64,000 bases of DNA. Source: Geodermatophilaceae bacterium URHB0062. GTDB lineage: Bacteria > Actinomycetota > Actinomycetes > Mycobacteriales > Geodermatophilaceae. A program made the translations under genes and the position numbers. Positions 15,967 to 24,944 of this stretch are shown here, piece by piece. The stretch is from assembly GCA_000620185.1 (NCBI GenBank), contig KK211086.1:186001-250000 (forward strand). Reading direction: 5' to 3'. The notes under the pieces were generated by a model. The model did not search any database. It saw nothing but the letters and a program-made list of their open reading frames with translations, and was not told where the DNA came from. The number at the start of each line of letters is the position of its first letter. The first letter of the stretch is position 1.

Positions 15967-18027
15967 GTGTCTCACTCTTCCGCTCCCGAGACCACCGTTC
16001 CCGATCCCGTGCTCACCGCCGAGCGTGCCCACCTGGCGCGCGCGGCCGACTGCCTGACCGACATGCGTGCCGCCGCGTCCGCGGTCACCGACGCCGGGGT
16101 CGACGCCTGGGCGTCCGAGCGCCTCGGTGCCGCGCGGGCCGAGCGACTGCGCGCGCTGGCGCACGACCCGCACGTCCCGCCCTTCTTCGGCCGCACCGAC
16201 ACAGGAGCCGAGACCTTCCACATCGGGCGCCGGCACGTCCGCGATCCCGCCGGCGACCCCGTGGTCATCGACTGGCGGGCGCCGATGAGCCGGGCGTTCT
16301 ACCAGGCCAGTGCCACCGATCCCCAGGGCCTCGTCCGGCGCCGGCGGTTCGGCTTCGCCGGCGGGGATCTCACCGGCTACGAGGACGAACTGCTCGGTGC
16401 CGGGGACGAGCACCCCAGTGCCATCCTGACGGCGGAGATCGAGCGGCCCCGCAGCGGCCCCATGCGCGACATCGTCGCCACCATCCAGCCCGACCAGGAC
16501 GACATCGTGCGCGCACCGCTCCGCGAATCGATCTGCGTGCAGGGAGCGCCGGGTACCGGCAAGACCGCGGTCGGCCTGCACCGGGCCGCCTATCTGCTCT
16601 ACACGCACGCGGGCCAGCTCGCGCGCTCCGGCGTCCTCGTCGTCGGGCCCAACCGGGCGTTCCTGCGCTACATCGAGCAGGTGCTGCCCACGCTCGGCGA
16701 GGTCGACGTCGACCAGACCACGGTGGCCGAGCTGACGGGGCGGGTGACCGTGCGGGCGGTCGACGCCGCGGAGGTCGCTGTCCTCAAGGGCGACGTGCGC
16801 ATGGCGGAGGTGCTGCGCCGCGCGCTCTGGGGCGAGATCGCCAAGCCGGCCGACTCCCTGCAGGTGCCGCTGGCCGGCCGCCGGTACCGGGTGCCGGTGG
16901 AGCGGCTCAAGCGCTACGTCGACGACGTGCGCCGGCGGGGCCGCACCGAGGACGACCAGCAGCTGCTGCACTACGCGGCCGGCCGGGAGCGGCTGGCGAT
17001 GCTGCTCGCCGAGGACGCCCGCCGGCAGAGGGAGGAGGCCGGCGGCAGCCCCAGCGACGCGGAGACCCGGCGCGCGGCGCGCAGCCCCGAGGTGCGCGCC
17101 TTCTGCGACGAGGTGTGGCCGGCCCGCGACCCCGCCGGCCTGGTCTGTGCGCTGTTCGCCGACCCCGCGCTGCTGGCCCGGGCCGCCCGGGGGATCCTCG
17201 ACGAGGCCGAGCAGGCGCTGCTGCGCTGGCCCGCCCCGCCGCGCTCGGTCAAGTCCGCGCGCTGGACCCCCGCCGACGCGGTCCTCGTCGACGAGGCTGC
17301 CGGGCTGCTCCAGCGGACGGACGGCTACGGGCACGTGGTGCTCGACGAGGCGCAGGACCTCTCACCGATGGAGTGCCGGGCGGTGGCGCGGCGGCTCGCG
17401 GCCGGCTCGCTGACCGTGCTCGGCGACCTCGCGCAGGCGACGAGCCCCTGGGCCGCCGGCACCTGGGGGCAGACGCTGGCCGGCCTCGGCCGGCCGGACA
17501 CCGTCGTGCGGCCGCTGACCCGTGGCTACCGGGTGCCGGGTGAGGTGCTCGACTACGCCAACCGGCTGCTGCCGGTCATCGCGCCCGATCTCCCCGCCGC
17601 GACCGCCATCCGGTCCGAGCCCGGCTCGCTGAGCGTCCGCCCCGTCGCGACCCTCGCCGGGCCGCTGGTCGAGGTGGTCGCCGAGCTGACCGCCGTGCCC
17701 GGGTCCGTGGGCGTCGTCTGCGCCGACGCCGCGGTGGAGGACGTCGTCGCGTCGCTGGCCGAGGCGGGGATCGAAGTGGCCGCCCTCCGGGACGACGGCG
17801 AGGAGGCGGCCGCGGTGGCGGTGGTCCCGGCGACCCTCGTCAAGGGGCTCGAGTTCGACGCCGTGGTGGTCGTCGACCCGGCCGCCATCGTCGCCGCCGA
17901 ACCGCGCGGGCTGCACCGGCTCTACGTCGTCCTCACCCGGGCGGTGAGCACCCTGGTGGTGCTGCACCGGGGCGACCTGCCCGAGCCGCTGACCGCCGGC
18001 CGAGGAGCTCGTCCAGCGCCTGCGTGA
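15967..18027 (+). CDS. helR: HelR-type RNA polymerase recycling helicase
   Basis: A 686-residue superfamily-1 (HelD/UvrD-like) ATPase. Features are a basic N-terminal region with 'DWRAPMSRAFYQASATDPQG' (typical of HelD), Walker A 'GAPGTGKTAVGLHRAAYLLY', Walker B 'VVLDEAQDLSPMECRAVARR', the Gln/Arg motif 'ATSPWAAGTWGQTLAGL', 'RGYRVPGEVLDYANRLLPVI' and 'LVKGLEFDAVVVVDP'. In mycobacteria and Streptomyces HelR removes rifamycin-bound or stalled RNA polymerase. This one fits the shorter actinobacterial HelR class, but rifampicin resistance here is inference. Its 3' end overlaps the convergent YihY gene by 95 bases; the last 20 residues are probably an unconserved tail. Confidence 0.85.
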   Translation: MSHSSAPETTVPDPVLTAERAHLARAADCLTDMRAAASAVTDAGVDAWASERLGAARAERLRALAHDPHVPPFFGRTDTGAETFHIGRRHVRDPAGDPVVIDWRAPMSRAFYQASATDPQGLVRRRRFGFAGGDLTGYEDELLGAGDEHPSAILTAEIERPRSGPMRDIVATIQPDQDDIVRAPLRESICVQGAPGTGKTAVGLHRAAYLLYTHAGQLARSGVLVVGPNRAFLRYIEQVLPTLGEVDVDQTTVAELTGRVTVRAVDAAEVAVLKGDVRMAEVLRRALWGEIAKPADSLQVPLAGRRYRVPVERLKRYVDDVRRRGRTEDDQQLLHYAAGRERLAMLLAEDARRQREEAGGSPSDAETRRAARSPEVRAFCDEVWPARDPAGLVCALFADPALLARAARGILDEAEQALLRWPAPPRSVKSARWTPADAVLVDEAAGLLQRTDGYGHVVLDEAQDLSPMECRAVARRLAAGSLTVLGDLAQATSPWAAGTWGQTLAGLGRPDTVVRPLTRGYRVPGEVLDYANRLLPVIAPDLPAATAIRSEPGSLSVRPVATLAGPLVEVVAELTAVPGSVGVVCADAAVEDVVASLAEAGIEVAALRDDGEEAAAVAVVPATLVKGLEFDAVVVVDPAAIVAAEPRGLHRLYVVLTRAVSTLVVLHRGDLPEPLTAGRGARPAPA

Positions 18028-18802
18028 GCAGCCAGCCCACGAGCACCACCAGGTGGAGCAGGAAGAGCCAGAAGCCGACGGCGGCCACCCCGCCCACCAC
18101 GGGCAGGCCACCGAACGGGGCGCCGAGATCCAGGGGCAGGGCGAGGAAGAGGACGAAACCCTGCAGGAAGCCGGACACGCAGGCGGCCGTGAAGGCGGCG
18201 CCCACCACCAGCGCGGTCCGGCCCACCCGCCCGCCGCCGATCACCCGGAAGACCCAGACCAGCGCGACCGCGAGCGCGGCCAGCACCGAGTAGAAGCCCA
18301 GCGCGATCCGGCCGACGGTGGCCGCGAGGCCGCCGGTCTCGGCCAGGTCCGCCATGTGCCGCGCCGCCAGGAGGAGGGGATAGAGCAGCAGCGGGCTCAG
18401 CAGCAGCAGGGGCATCGCGGCCAGCCGGCCGCGCCAGGCCGTCGCCCCCTCGGATCGCCCGCCGAACCGCAACAGCGCCCGCCGCAACCCCTCGCCGTAC
18501 AGGGACATCGGCAGCAGCGCCAGGACGCCGCCCCACACCGTGAGGCCGACCCCTGCGTCGACCAGCCGCGCCACGGCGTCCGGGGCGCCCAGTTGCGCCG
18601 GCAGCAGCTCGGCGAGCCGGTCGCCGAGGGCGTGGACCCGCTCCGGCGAGGTGAGCCGGGCGGTCAGTCCGAACGCGAGGACGAGCAGGGGGACGATCGC
18701 GATCCCCGCGTAGAAGGTCAGCCCGGCCGCGATCAGCGCCAGGTCGCGGCCCTCGAGGCGCCGTCGCACGGACCCCAGCAGCTCGGCGAGTGCTCCCCTC
18801 AC
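17933..18802 (-). CDS. YihY/UPF0761 family inner membrane protein
   Basis: A 289-residue protein with about six hydrophobic segments and the YihY (virulence factor BrkB-like) pattern: 'LALIAAGLTFYAGIAIVPLL' near the start, with several Gly-rich membrane spans. Family function is not settled. The GTG at 18802 begins 13 bases after the upstream oxidoreductase stop, so the two are probably one operon. The last 20 residues are Arg/Ala/Pro-rich and overlap helR antisense for 95 bases, which suggests a recently extended C-terminus. Confidence 0.8.
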   Translation of the reverse strand: MRGALAELLGSVRRRLEGRDLALIAAGLTFYAGIAIVPLLVLAFGLTARLTSPERVHALGDRLAELLPAQLGAPDAVARLVDAGVGLTVWGGVLALLPMSLYGEGLRRALLRFGGRSEGATAWRGRLAAMPLLLLSPLLLYPLLLAARHMADLAETGGLAATVGRIALGFYSVLAALAVALVWVFRVIGGGRVGRTALVVGAAFTAACVSGFLQGFVLFLALPLDLGAPFGGLPVVGGVAAVGFWLFLLHLVVLVGWLLTQALDELLGRRSAARAGRPGAAPPGCSPPG

Positions 18803-18815
18803 TCGTCGCCGGGCA

Positions 18816-20393
18816 CTAGCGGCCGTCGAGCAGGTGGCGGGCGGCCGCGTAGCCGCCGAGGCCGCTGACCGCCCCGCCGCGCACGGTGCCGCCGGAGGAC
18901 GCGGACAGGATCCGCGGGTGGTCCGTGGTCACGCCCCAGGTGCCGACCTCGTCGTCCGTCGCCGCGACCGGCCAGGAGAGATCGCCGTGGAAGATGTGCC
19001 CGCCCGGCATGGCCAGCGACGCCTCGACGTCGAGGGGCGAGGCCGCCTGCAGGCACGGCCGGCCCGCGGCGTCGCGCTCGAGGCAGTCGAGCAGCGGCTC
19101 CTCCAGATGGGCGTCCAGCTGCGCGACGACCCGGCGGACGGCCTCGTCGCGCACGCCCTCGGGATCGCTGCGGAACAGCTCCGCCGGGGTGTGCAGCCCG
19201 AACAGCGTGAGCGTGTGCCGGCCGGTGGCCCGCTCGACCGGGCCGAGGATCGACGGGTCGGTCAGCGAGTGGCAGTAGACCTCGAACGGGATCACGTCGG
19301 GCAGCCTGCCGGCGGCCGCCTGCGTGTAGGCGGCGTCGAGCTGGCCTGCGGCCTCGTCGACGTGGAAGGTGCCGGCGAAGGCCGTCGCCGGGTCGGCGCC
19401 CGACCGCAGCCGGGGCAGCCGCGCCAGCACCATGTTGACCTTGAGCTGCGATCCGGAAGGTGAGGGGCCGGGGTCGGCGCCGGTCAGCTGCGCCAGCACC
19501 CGAGGGGCGACGCCGGCGACGACGTGCCCCGCGTCGGCGGCCGCGGCGCCGCCGTCCTCGTCGGTCCAGTGCACCGTGACGCCGTCCGCCCGGGGCTCCA
19601 CCGCGGTGACCGTCGCCCGGGAACGCAGCTCCGCGCCCGCGCGCCGGGCCGCCGCCGCCATCGCGCCGGTGACGGCGCCCATGCCACCGACCGGCACCCG
19701 CCAGCGGCCGGTGCCGTTGCCGACCAGGTGGTACAGGAAGCAGCGGCCGGCCAGGCCGTCGGCCGCGTGGACGTCGGCGAACGTGCCGATCAGGCCGTCG
19801 GTGAGCGCGACGCCGCGCACGACGTCGTCGGAGAGGCAGTCGGCGACCACGTCGGCGAGGGGGCGCTCCCGCAGGTCGTGCCAGAGGCCGGGATCCCGCA
19901 GCCGCCCGGCCAGGTCGGTGGGGGAGAGCAGGGGTTCGGTGAGGGTCGGAGCGAGATCCTCGGCGAGGGTCACCAGCCGTCCGTAGAAGCGCTGCCAGCC
20001 GGCGAACTCGTCGTCGGAGCCGGTCAGCTGTCGGAACGAGGTTGCGGTGGCGGGACCCTCGTCGCGCTCCACCAGCAGCCCGGCCGGCCGGCCGTCGCGG
20101 ACCGTGGCGGTGTAGGAGGCCACGGACCGGTCGACGAGTCGCAGCTGCAGCCCGAGGTCGGCGACGATCCGGTTCGGCAGCAGGCTCACCAGGTAGGAGT
20201 ACGCCGACAGCCGCACGTCGACGCCCTCGAAGACCTGCCGGCTCACCGCGGCGCCGCCCAGCTCGGGCAGGCGCTCGAGCACCAGGACCGAGCGCCCGGA
20301 CCGGGCGAGGTAGGCCGCCGCGACCAGTCCGTTGTGGCCGCCGCCCACGACCACGACGTCGTACCTGGGCTGCGTCCTCGGTGCCTGCGTCAC
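18816..20393 (-). CDS. FAD-dependent CrtI/phytoene dehydrogenase-like oxidoreductase
   Basis: A 525-residue flavoprotein. The N-terminal FAD-binding motif is 'VVVVGGGHNGLVAAAYLAR' (GxGxxG), then 'VLVLERLPELGGAAVSRQV', and the C-terminal FAD signature is around 'SASSGGTVRGGAVSGLGGYA'. The domain order and length match the carotenoid desaturase/PYROXD2-like amine-oxidase group. No carotenoid genes are next to it, so the substrate is unknown. It is cotranscribed with a YihY gene. Confidence 0.85.
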   Translation of the reverse strand: MTQAPRTQPRYDVVVVGGGHNGLVAAAYLARSGRSVLVLERLPELGGAAVSRQVFEGVDVRLSAYSYLVSLLPNRIVADLGLQLRLVDRSVASYTATVRDGRPAGLLVERDEGPATATSFRQLTGSDDEFAGWQRFYGRLVTLAEDLAPTLTEPLLSPTDLAGRLRDPGLWHDLRERPLADVVADCLSDDVVRGVALTDGLIGTFADVHAADGLAGRCFLYHLVGNGTGRWRVPVGGMGAVTGAMAAAARRAGAELRSRATVTAVEPRADGVTVHWTDEDGGAAAADAGHVVAGVAPRVLAQLTGADPGPSPSGSQLKVNMVLARLPRLRSGADPATAFAGTFHVDEAAGQLDAAYTQAAAGRLPDVIPFEVYCHSLTDPSILGPVERATGRHTLTLFGLHTPAELFRSDPEGVRDEAVRRVVAQLDAHLEEPLLDCLERDAAGRPCLQAASPLDVEASLAMPGGHIFHGDLSWPVAATDDEVGTWGVTTDHPRILSASSGGTVRGGAVSGLGGYAAARHLLDGR

Positions 20394-20439
20394 CGGCGGA
20401 CGGTAACCGGGGGCCGTGCCCGGGCGATACGGGCCGTCA

Positions 20440-20613
20440 TCAGCCGGCGTGGTCGTTGCTGCCGGTCTCCTGGCAACTCGCGTCGTGCGCGTTGTTGGCG
20501 TCGGTGGACGACGAGTCGCAGTTGGTCTCGCCGCGCTGTACGTCGGTGTTGTCGCCGCACGCCACCAGGGAGCCGATCACGGCCAGGAGGACGAGGGGCT
20601 TTTTCAGATCCAT
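20440..20613 (-). CDS. Small lipoprotein, unknown function
   Basis: A 57-residue precursor 'MDLKKPLVLLAVIGSLVACG' whose lipobox is L-V-A-C at residues 16-19, so mature protein starts at Cys19 and has about 39 residues. The mature part is polar and contains Cys residues (ETNCDSSS, HDASCQETGS) that could form a disulfide. I do not recognise a family. It starts at ATG 20613 and the frame has a typical signal sequence, which supports it being real. Confidence 0.6.
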   Translation of the reverse strand: MDLKKPLVLLAVIGSLVACGDNTDVQRGETNCDSSSTDANNAHDASCQETGSNDHAG

Positions 20614-20788
20614 GCCCCTGTACTGGGCGCGGGAGGGCGTGACGAAACGGAATCGGCCGAGGGATGGCGCGGCATCTGGCATCCCGCGCGCCGCTCTGTG
20701 ACGGCTGTGGTCACAGCGCCGTGAGGGCCGCGTGAGCGCAAGGCTCCGCGGCGACTTGGGGCAAAGACCACAAATCACATCTTTGTCA

Positions 20789-20818
20789 TTGTCACGAGGG
20801 CGTCACGACCCTTACGGT
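20789..20818 (+). promoter_or_regulatory. Sigma-70-like promoter for the NlpC/P60 gene
   Basis: TTGTCA (20789-20794) and TACGGT (20813-20818) are separated by 18 bases and fit -35/-10 elements. The predicted start near 20825 gives a leader of about 215 bases before the cell-wall hydrolase gene. Confidence 0.5.
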
Positions 20819-20864
20819 CTGTGTGTTCGTCGGGGCGTTCAGTCACTTCCCGAGTGGCCCCCGC

Positions 20865-21030
20865 CGGACGCCGTCGAACCGGCCGCCCGCACCCCGCGGC
20901 GCCGGGCCGGGGACTCACCGCAGCACGGGACACGAGTGAGACGGACCTGTCCGTCCCACGGGGCACGCACGTGCCCGGACCGGGTCGCGAACTCCCCGGT
21001 CGGACGGCAGGAGAACGAGAAACGGAGAGC
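20865..21030 (+). ncRNA. Probable c-di-AMP (ydaO-yuaA) riboswitch
   Basis: The 425-base gap between the small lipoprotein gene and the NlpC/P60 gene holds a long GC-rich, hairpin-rich leader. Islands matching the actinobacterial ydaO pattern occur in order: a GTCGAACCGG-like opening, CGGGGACTCACC, a GTGAGACGG block, CGGACCGGGTCGCGAACTC, and GGACGGCAGGAG near the 3' end. Placement before a secreted NlpC/P60 peptidase is the classical setting for this riboswitch. The call rests on partial motif recognition and context, not on a folded model, so boundaries are approximate. Confidence 0.5.
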
Positions 21031-21038
21031 CGCCGCTC

Positions 21039-22079
21039 ATGGCGACCCTTGCCGCCCGCCGCGCGATCCTCGCCCTCGCCGTAGCGCTCGCCGCGGTGCT
21101 CGGTCTGCTCCTGCCGAGCGACGTCGCGCAGGCGGCGCCGGGCACGGCCGCCGAGGCCGCTCAGCTGGTCGCGGCGCGGGCGCACGATCTCGAGGCCCTG
21201 ACCGAGGAGTTCAACGAGGCGCGGGAGACGCTGGAGGCGCAGACGCGGGCCGCCCAGGAGGCGGCCGCCACCCTCGAGAAGGCCCGCGCCGAGCTCGCGA
21301 CCGCGCAGGAACGGGTGCGCGGCATCGCCCGGGCGGCGTACACCGGCGAGGGCCAGGGTTCGCTGCGCGCCTTCATGACCAGCGCCAGCGCCGACGACCT
21401 CGTCGACCGCGTGGCGACGCTGCAGACGATCGCCGGCCACCAGAACGCGATCCTGGGCAGCGCGGCGCAGGCCAACGTGGCCGCCGCCCAGGCGCAGGCC
21501 GACGCGGTGCGGAAAGCCACCGAGGCGCAGAAGCAGTTCGACGAGGTCTCCGCCCAGCAGGCCGACCTCCAGTCGCAGATCACGGAGTACCAGGCGGTCT
21601 TCGAGCGGCTCAGCGCGCAGGAGCAGGCCGCGGTCACCGCCGCGGCGAGTCATGAGGTGACGCACGCCAGCCGTGCGGAGCGCACGGAGGCCCCGGTCGC
21701 GACCGGCCCGATCGTCGCCAACAGCCAGGCGGCGCAGATCGCCGTGGACACCGCCATGGCCCAGCGCGGCAAGCCCTACGTCTGGGCCGCCTCCGGGCCG
21801 GGCTCCTTCGACTGCTCCGGGCTGGTCCAGTACGCCTACGCCGCGGCCGGTATCGACCTCCCGCACTCCAGCCGGATGCAGGCCGGCATCGGGCAGCCGG
21901 TCTCGCGGAACGAACTGCAGCCCGGCGACCTGGTCGCCTTCTACAGCCCGATCAGCCACATCGGCATCTACATCGGCAACGGCCAGATGGTGCACGCGCC
22001 CTCCACGGGCGACGTCGTGAAGATCAGCCCGATCGACCGCATCGGCGGCATCGCGGCGATGACGCGCATCGCCGGCTGA
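21039..22079 (+). CDS. Secreted NlpC/P60 (C40) peptidoglycan endopeptidase, RipA-like
   Basis: A 346-residue secreted cell-wall hydrolase. A signal peptide occupies residues 1-31 (basic N-terminus, then Ala/Leu core ending 'SDVAQAA'). Residues about 40-205 are a long Ala/Glu/Gln coiled coil ('LTEEFNEARETLEAQTRAAQ'). The C-terminal NlpC/P60 domain (about 230-346) has the catalytic Cys in 'GSFDCSGLVQYAYAAAG', the His in 'SPISHIGIYIGNGQMVHAP', and a further His in that segment. It should cleave peptidoglycan stem peptides in cell separation. It has a long leader that probably contains a c-di-AMP riboswitch, which fits expression tied to envelope stress. Confidence 0.9.
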   Translation: MATLAARRAILALAVALAAVLGLLLPSDVAQAAPGTAAEAAQLVAARAHDLEALTEEFNEARETLEAQTRAAQEAAATLEKARAELATAQERVRGIARAAYTGEGQGSLRAFMTSASADDLVDRVATLQTIAGHQNAILGSAAQANVAAAQAQADAVRKATEAQKQFDEVSAQQADLQSQITEYQAVFERLSAQEQAAVTAAASHEVTHASRAERTEAPVATGPIVANSQAAQIAVDTAMAQRGKPYVWAASGPGSFDCSGLVQYAYAAAGIDLPHSSRMQAGIGQPVSRNELQPGDLVAFYSPISHIGIYIGNGQMVHAPSTGDVVKISPIDRIGGIAAMTRIAG

Positions 22080-22094
22080 CGCACACTCCCTGCC

Positions 22095-22430
22095 ATGTCG
22101 CAGGCGTGGAACTGGCTCTGGCTGACCCTGGCCTTCGCCGCGGAGCTGGCCGCACTGGCCGCGCTGGGCTACTGGGGGTTCGTCCACGGCGGGTCGACGG
22201 CCACGAAGGTGTTGCTGGGCATCGGGACGCCGCTCGTCGCCGCAGTCCTGTGGGGGGTGTTCGCCGCGCCGCAGGCGCCGGTGCGGAGCGCCGTCCTGGC
22301 CCTGCTGGTGAAGCTGCTCGTCTTCGGCGCCGCGGTGCTGGCCCTGGCGGCCACCGGGCATCCCGTCCTGGCGGGCGCGCTCGGGGTGGTGGCGCTGCTC
22401 AGCTCCCTGTTGTCGACGCCGCCGGGCTGA
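22095..22430 (+). CDS. YrdB-like (DUF2568) small membrane protein
   Basis: A 111-residue protein with four hydrophobic spans and '[20 protein letters not shown]' near its start, typical of YrdB/DUF2568 proteins of unknown function. The pattern '[20 protein letters not shown]' is the conserved loop of the family. It begins 15 bases after the NlpC/P60 stop on the same strand. Its last 32 bases overlap the convergent hypothetical gene at 22399. Confidence 0.75.
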   Translation: MSQAWNWLWLTLAFAAELAALAALGYWGFVHGGSTATKVLLGIGTPLVAAVLWGVFAAPQAPVRSAVLALLVKLLVFGAAVLALAATGHPVLAGALGVVALLSSLLSTPPG

Positions 22431-22953
22431 CCTGCAGCAGCAGGCCCCAGACGAAGGACGTCCGGACGCCGCCGGGCAGGTGGACCTCCCAGCGGGTCAC
22501 CACCCCGGGGTCGACGCTGCGGGCCCCGGGCAGGACGACGACGTCGTCGAGCACGTGCTGCCAGATCCGGAGGTCGTCGCCCGACGCCGGTGGAACCGGC
22601 GATCCGGGTGCCCGCACGAGGTGCTCGTTCAGGACCGAGCCGCCGGGCCCGCTGACCACCTCCCAACGCAGCTCGGGCCACAGCGGCAGCGGCCACCGGC
22701 GCACCTGGACGGGCAGGTCGCCGAACCAGCGCTCCTCCCGGTGGTCGGGCGGGCCGAGAACCGCGCTGCGCAGCGCCAGCCCGCGGGGACCGCGCGGCGA
22801 GTGCTGGAGCGCCTGCCACCGGGTGTGGGCGGCGTGCGCCTCGGCCCGGTCGGCGCCCACCCTCGGCAGCGCCTCGGCGACCAGGTCCGGTCGCAGGTCG
22901 GCCATCCGGCGCAGCAGCACGAGGCAGAACTCACGCCGCGCCAGCCCTCGCAC
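22399..22953 (-). CDS. Conserved-looking hypothetical protein
   Basis: A 184-residue soluble protein (no signal or membrane span) with a Trp- and Arg-rich composition ('[18 protein letters not shown]', '[15 protein letters not shown]', '[19 protein letters not shown]'). I do not recognise it. It starts at GTG 22953 and is divergent from the ASCH-like gene by 26 bases. Its C-terminus overlaps the YrdB-like gene on the other strand by 32 bases. Codon usage and the absence of a credible competing frame make it likely to be a gene. Confidence 0.6.
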   Translation of the reverse strand: MRGLARREFCLVLLRRMADLRPDLVAEALPRVGADRAEAHAAHTRWQALQHSPRGPRGLALRSAVLGPPDHREERWFGDLPVQVRRWPLPLWPELRWEVVSGPGGSVLNEHLVRAPGSPVPPASGDDLRIWQHVLDDVVVLPGARSVDPGVVTRWEVHLPGGVRTSFVWGLLLQVSPAASTTGS

Positions 22954-22979
22954 GCCTGGGACCCTGCCACGATGCGTCC

Positions 22980-23549
22980 GTGCTGATCAGCCCGGCCACC
23001 GCCGCAGGGATCGCGGACGGTTCGGTCACTCTCGCCTTCCGTCGGTGGGATCGGCCCCGCATGCGGCCCGGAAGCACCCAGCGAACAGCGGTCGGGGTGA
23101 TCCGGATCGACTCGATCGCCGAGGTGGACCCGGACGCGGTCACGGATGACGACGCGCGGCGGGCCGGCGCCCGGTCGTTGGACGAGTTGCACCGGCTGCT
23201 GTCACGGCGCGCGGGTGCCGTCGTCTACCGGATGGAGGTCTCCCTGGCGGGCCCGGATCCGCGGGTGGCGCTGCGCGAACAGGCGGACATGTCTGCGGAG
23301 GAACGCTCGTCGGTAGAGGCCCGGCTGGACCGGTGGGATGCCGCCCGCGCCGAGGGTCCCTGGACCCGGGAGGTGCTGCGGCTGATCTCCGAGCGCCCCG
23401 GCGTGCGCGCACCCGATCTCGCCGCGGCTCTCCGCAGGGAGACGCTGCCGTTCAAGCGTGACGTCCGGAAGCTCAAGGAGCTCGGACTGACCAACAGCCT
23501 GACGGTGGGCTACGAGCTCTCACCGCGCGGACGGGCCTATCTGGGTTGA
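22980..23549 (+). CDS. ASCH/PUA-like and winged-helix domain protein
   Basis: A 189-residue protein. The N-terminal 90 residues ('[20 protein letters not shown]', '[13 protein letters not shown]') look like an ASCH/PUA RNA-binding beta-barrel. The C-terminal part ('[20 protein letters not shown]', '[20 protein letters not shown]', '[19 protein letters not shown]') is a winged helix. The combination suggests a nucleic-acid-binding regulator, but the target is unknown. It starts at GTG 22980; the next gene is a serine hydrolase 55 bases downstream. Confidence 0.65.
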   Translation: MLISPATAAGIADGSVTLAFRRWDRPRMRPGSTQRTAVGVIRIDSIAEVDPDAVTDDDARRAGARSLDELHRLLSRRAGAVVYRMEVSLAGPDPRVALREQADMSAEERSSVEARLDRWDAARAEGPWTREVLRLISERPGVRAPDLAAALRRETLPFKRDVRKLKELGLTNSLTVGYELSPRGRAYLG

Positions 23550-23604
23550 CGGTCCTCACCGCCTGATCTGCGGCTCCCGCAGGACGCTCGCTACGGTGCC
23601 GGAC

Positions 23605-24927
23605 ATGCCCGACCCCGTGTTGCCGACCACCGCCCGCACCCTGCTGGCCCGCACTGCGCGGGCCCAGCGGGAGGGGCGGGCCCCCAGCCTGGTCGCCGGC
23701 GTCGTCCGCGACGGCGGACTGGGCTGGTCGGCCGGCCGCGGTGAGGTGCCGGAGCCACACACCGACGTGCAGTACCGGCTGGGGTCGATCAGCAAGACGG
23801 TCACCGCGGTCGTGGTCATGCGGCTGCGGGACGAGGGGCGCCTGCACCTCGACGACCCGCTGGAGCGGCACCTGCCCGGCACGCCCTTCGGCGACCGCAC
23901 CATCGGCCAGCTGCTCTCGCACCTCGCCGGTGCGTCCGCCGAGAGCCCCGGCGGGTGGTGGGAGCGCACCCCCGGCGGCTCGCTGGACGACCTGCGGCTC
24001 GGCCCGGAGGACGTCGTCCTCGGCGCGGCCCGCCGCTTCCACTACTCCAACCTGGGGTTCGGGCTGCTCGGCGAGGTCGTGGCGCGTGCCCGCGGGATGT
24101 CGTGGGACGACGCCGTCGCGGCCGAGGTGCTCCGGCCGCTCGGCATGACCCGCACCGATCCGCGTCCGGTGGCCCCCGCGGCCGCCGGTCTGGCGGTGCA
24201 CCCCTGGGCCGACGTCGTGCTGCCCGAGCCCGAGTACCACGCGGGCCTGATGGCCGCGGCCGGCCAGCTGTGGGCCACGCTCACCGATCTCGGCCGGTTC
24301 GCGGCGTTCCTGATCGGCGACACCGGCGATGTGCTGGACCCGGGCACGCTCGAGGAGATGACCGAGCCGGCGGGCGTGGACTCCTCGGCGGCGGGCTGGT
24401 CGGCCTACGGCCTGGGCGTTCAGGTGATCCGGCTCGACGGCCGGACCTACGTCGGGCACGGCGGCTCGATGCCCGGCTTCCTCGCCGGCGTCTTCGTCGA
24501 CCGCGACGAGCGGACCGGCGCGGTGTCGCTGGCCAACAGCACGAGCGGCGTCGACCCGGTGGTCTTCGGCCTGCTCGCCGACCTGCGGGCGGCCGAGCCG
24601 CGGATCGTCGAGCCGTGGGCCCCGTCGCCGTCCCCGGTGCCGCTGGATCGGCTCGGTGTCTGGTTCTGGGGGCCGTCGCCGTACGTGCTCCGGTCCGTCG
24701 GCGGCGGCCTGCTGCACCTGGGGCCGATCCCCGGGCGCAACGGCCGGGCCAGCCGGTTCGAGGCCCGGGACGACGGTACGTGGCTGGGGCGCGACGGCTA
24801 CTTCGCCGGGGAGACGTTGCGCATCGCCGAGGACCACCTCGACCTCGACACGTTCATCTTCACCCGGATCCCCTACGACCCGGAGGCGCCCGTGCCCGGC
24901 GGGGTGGACGAGCGTGGCTGGCGGTAG
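23605..24927 (+). CDS. Beta-lactamase-fold serine hydrolase (class C/esterase type)
   Basis: A 440-residue protein of the beta-lactamase-related (DD-peptidase/esterase) family. The catalytic S-x-x-K is in 'RLGSISKTVTAVVVMRL', the Tyr-x-Asn motif is in 'FHYSNLGFGLLGEVVA', and the KTG-like position is 'VGHGGSMPGFLAGVFVD' (HGG). No signal peptide, so a cytoplasmic esterase or peptidase is likely; antibiotic resistance should not be assumed. ATG 23605 is used because the alternative GTG three codons earlier has no better ribosome site. A repeat element sits between its stop and the next, convergent gene. Confidence 0.85.
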   Translation: MPDPVLPTTARTLLARTARAQREGRAPSLVAGVVRDGGLGWSAGRGEVPEPHTDVQYRLGSISKTVTAVVVMRLRDEGRLHLDDPLERHLPGTPFGDRTIGQLLSHLAGASAESPGGWWERTPGGSLDDLRLGPEDVVLGAARRFHYSNLGFGLLGEVVARARGMSWDDAVAAEVLRPLGMTRTDPRPVAPAAAGLAVHPWADVVLPEPEYHAGLMAAAGQLWATLTDLGRFAAFLIGDTGDVLDPGTLEEMTEPAGVDSSAAGWSAYGLGVQVIRLDGRTYVGHGGSMPGFLAGVFVDRDERTGAVSLANSTSGVDPVVFGLLADLRAAEPRIVEPWAPSPSPVPLDRLGVWFWGPSPYVLRSVGGGLLHLGPIPGRNGRASRFEARDDGTWLGRDGYFAGETLRIAEDHLDLDTFIFTRIPYDPEAPVPGGVDERGWR

Positions 24928-24944
24928 GCGCTACCGCAGCATGG

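Noticed and set aside
14650-17334. An 894-residue minus-strand open frame opposite cysteine dioxygenase to helR
   Set aside because: Antisense of well-supported genes with no recognisable motif; an effect of high GC content on stop frequency.
23605-24927. Antibiotic-resistance beta-lactamase
   Set aside because: The SxxK and YxN motifs fit the broad serine hydrolase family, but there is no signal peptide and the KTG position is HGG, so resistance is not supported.
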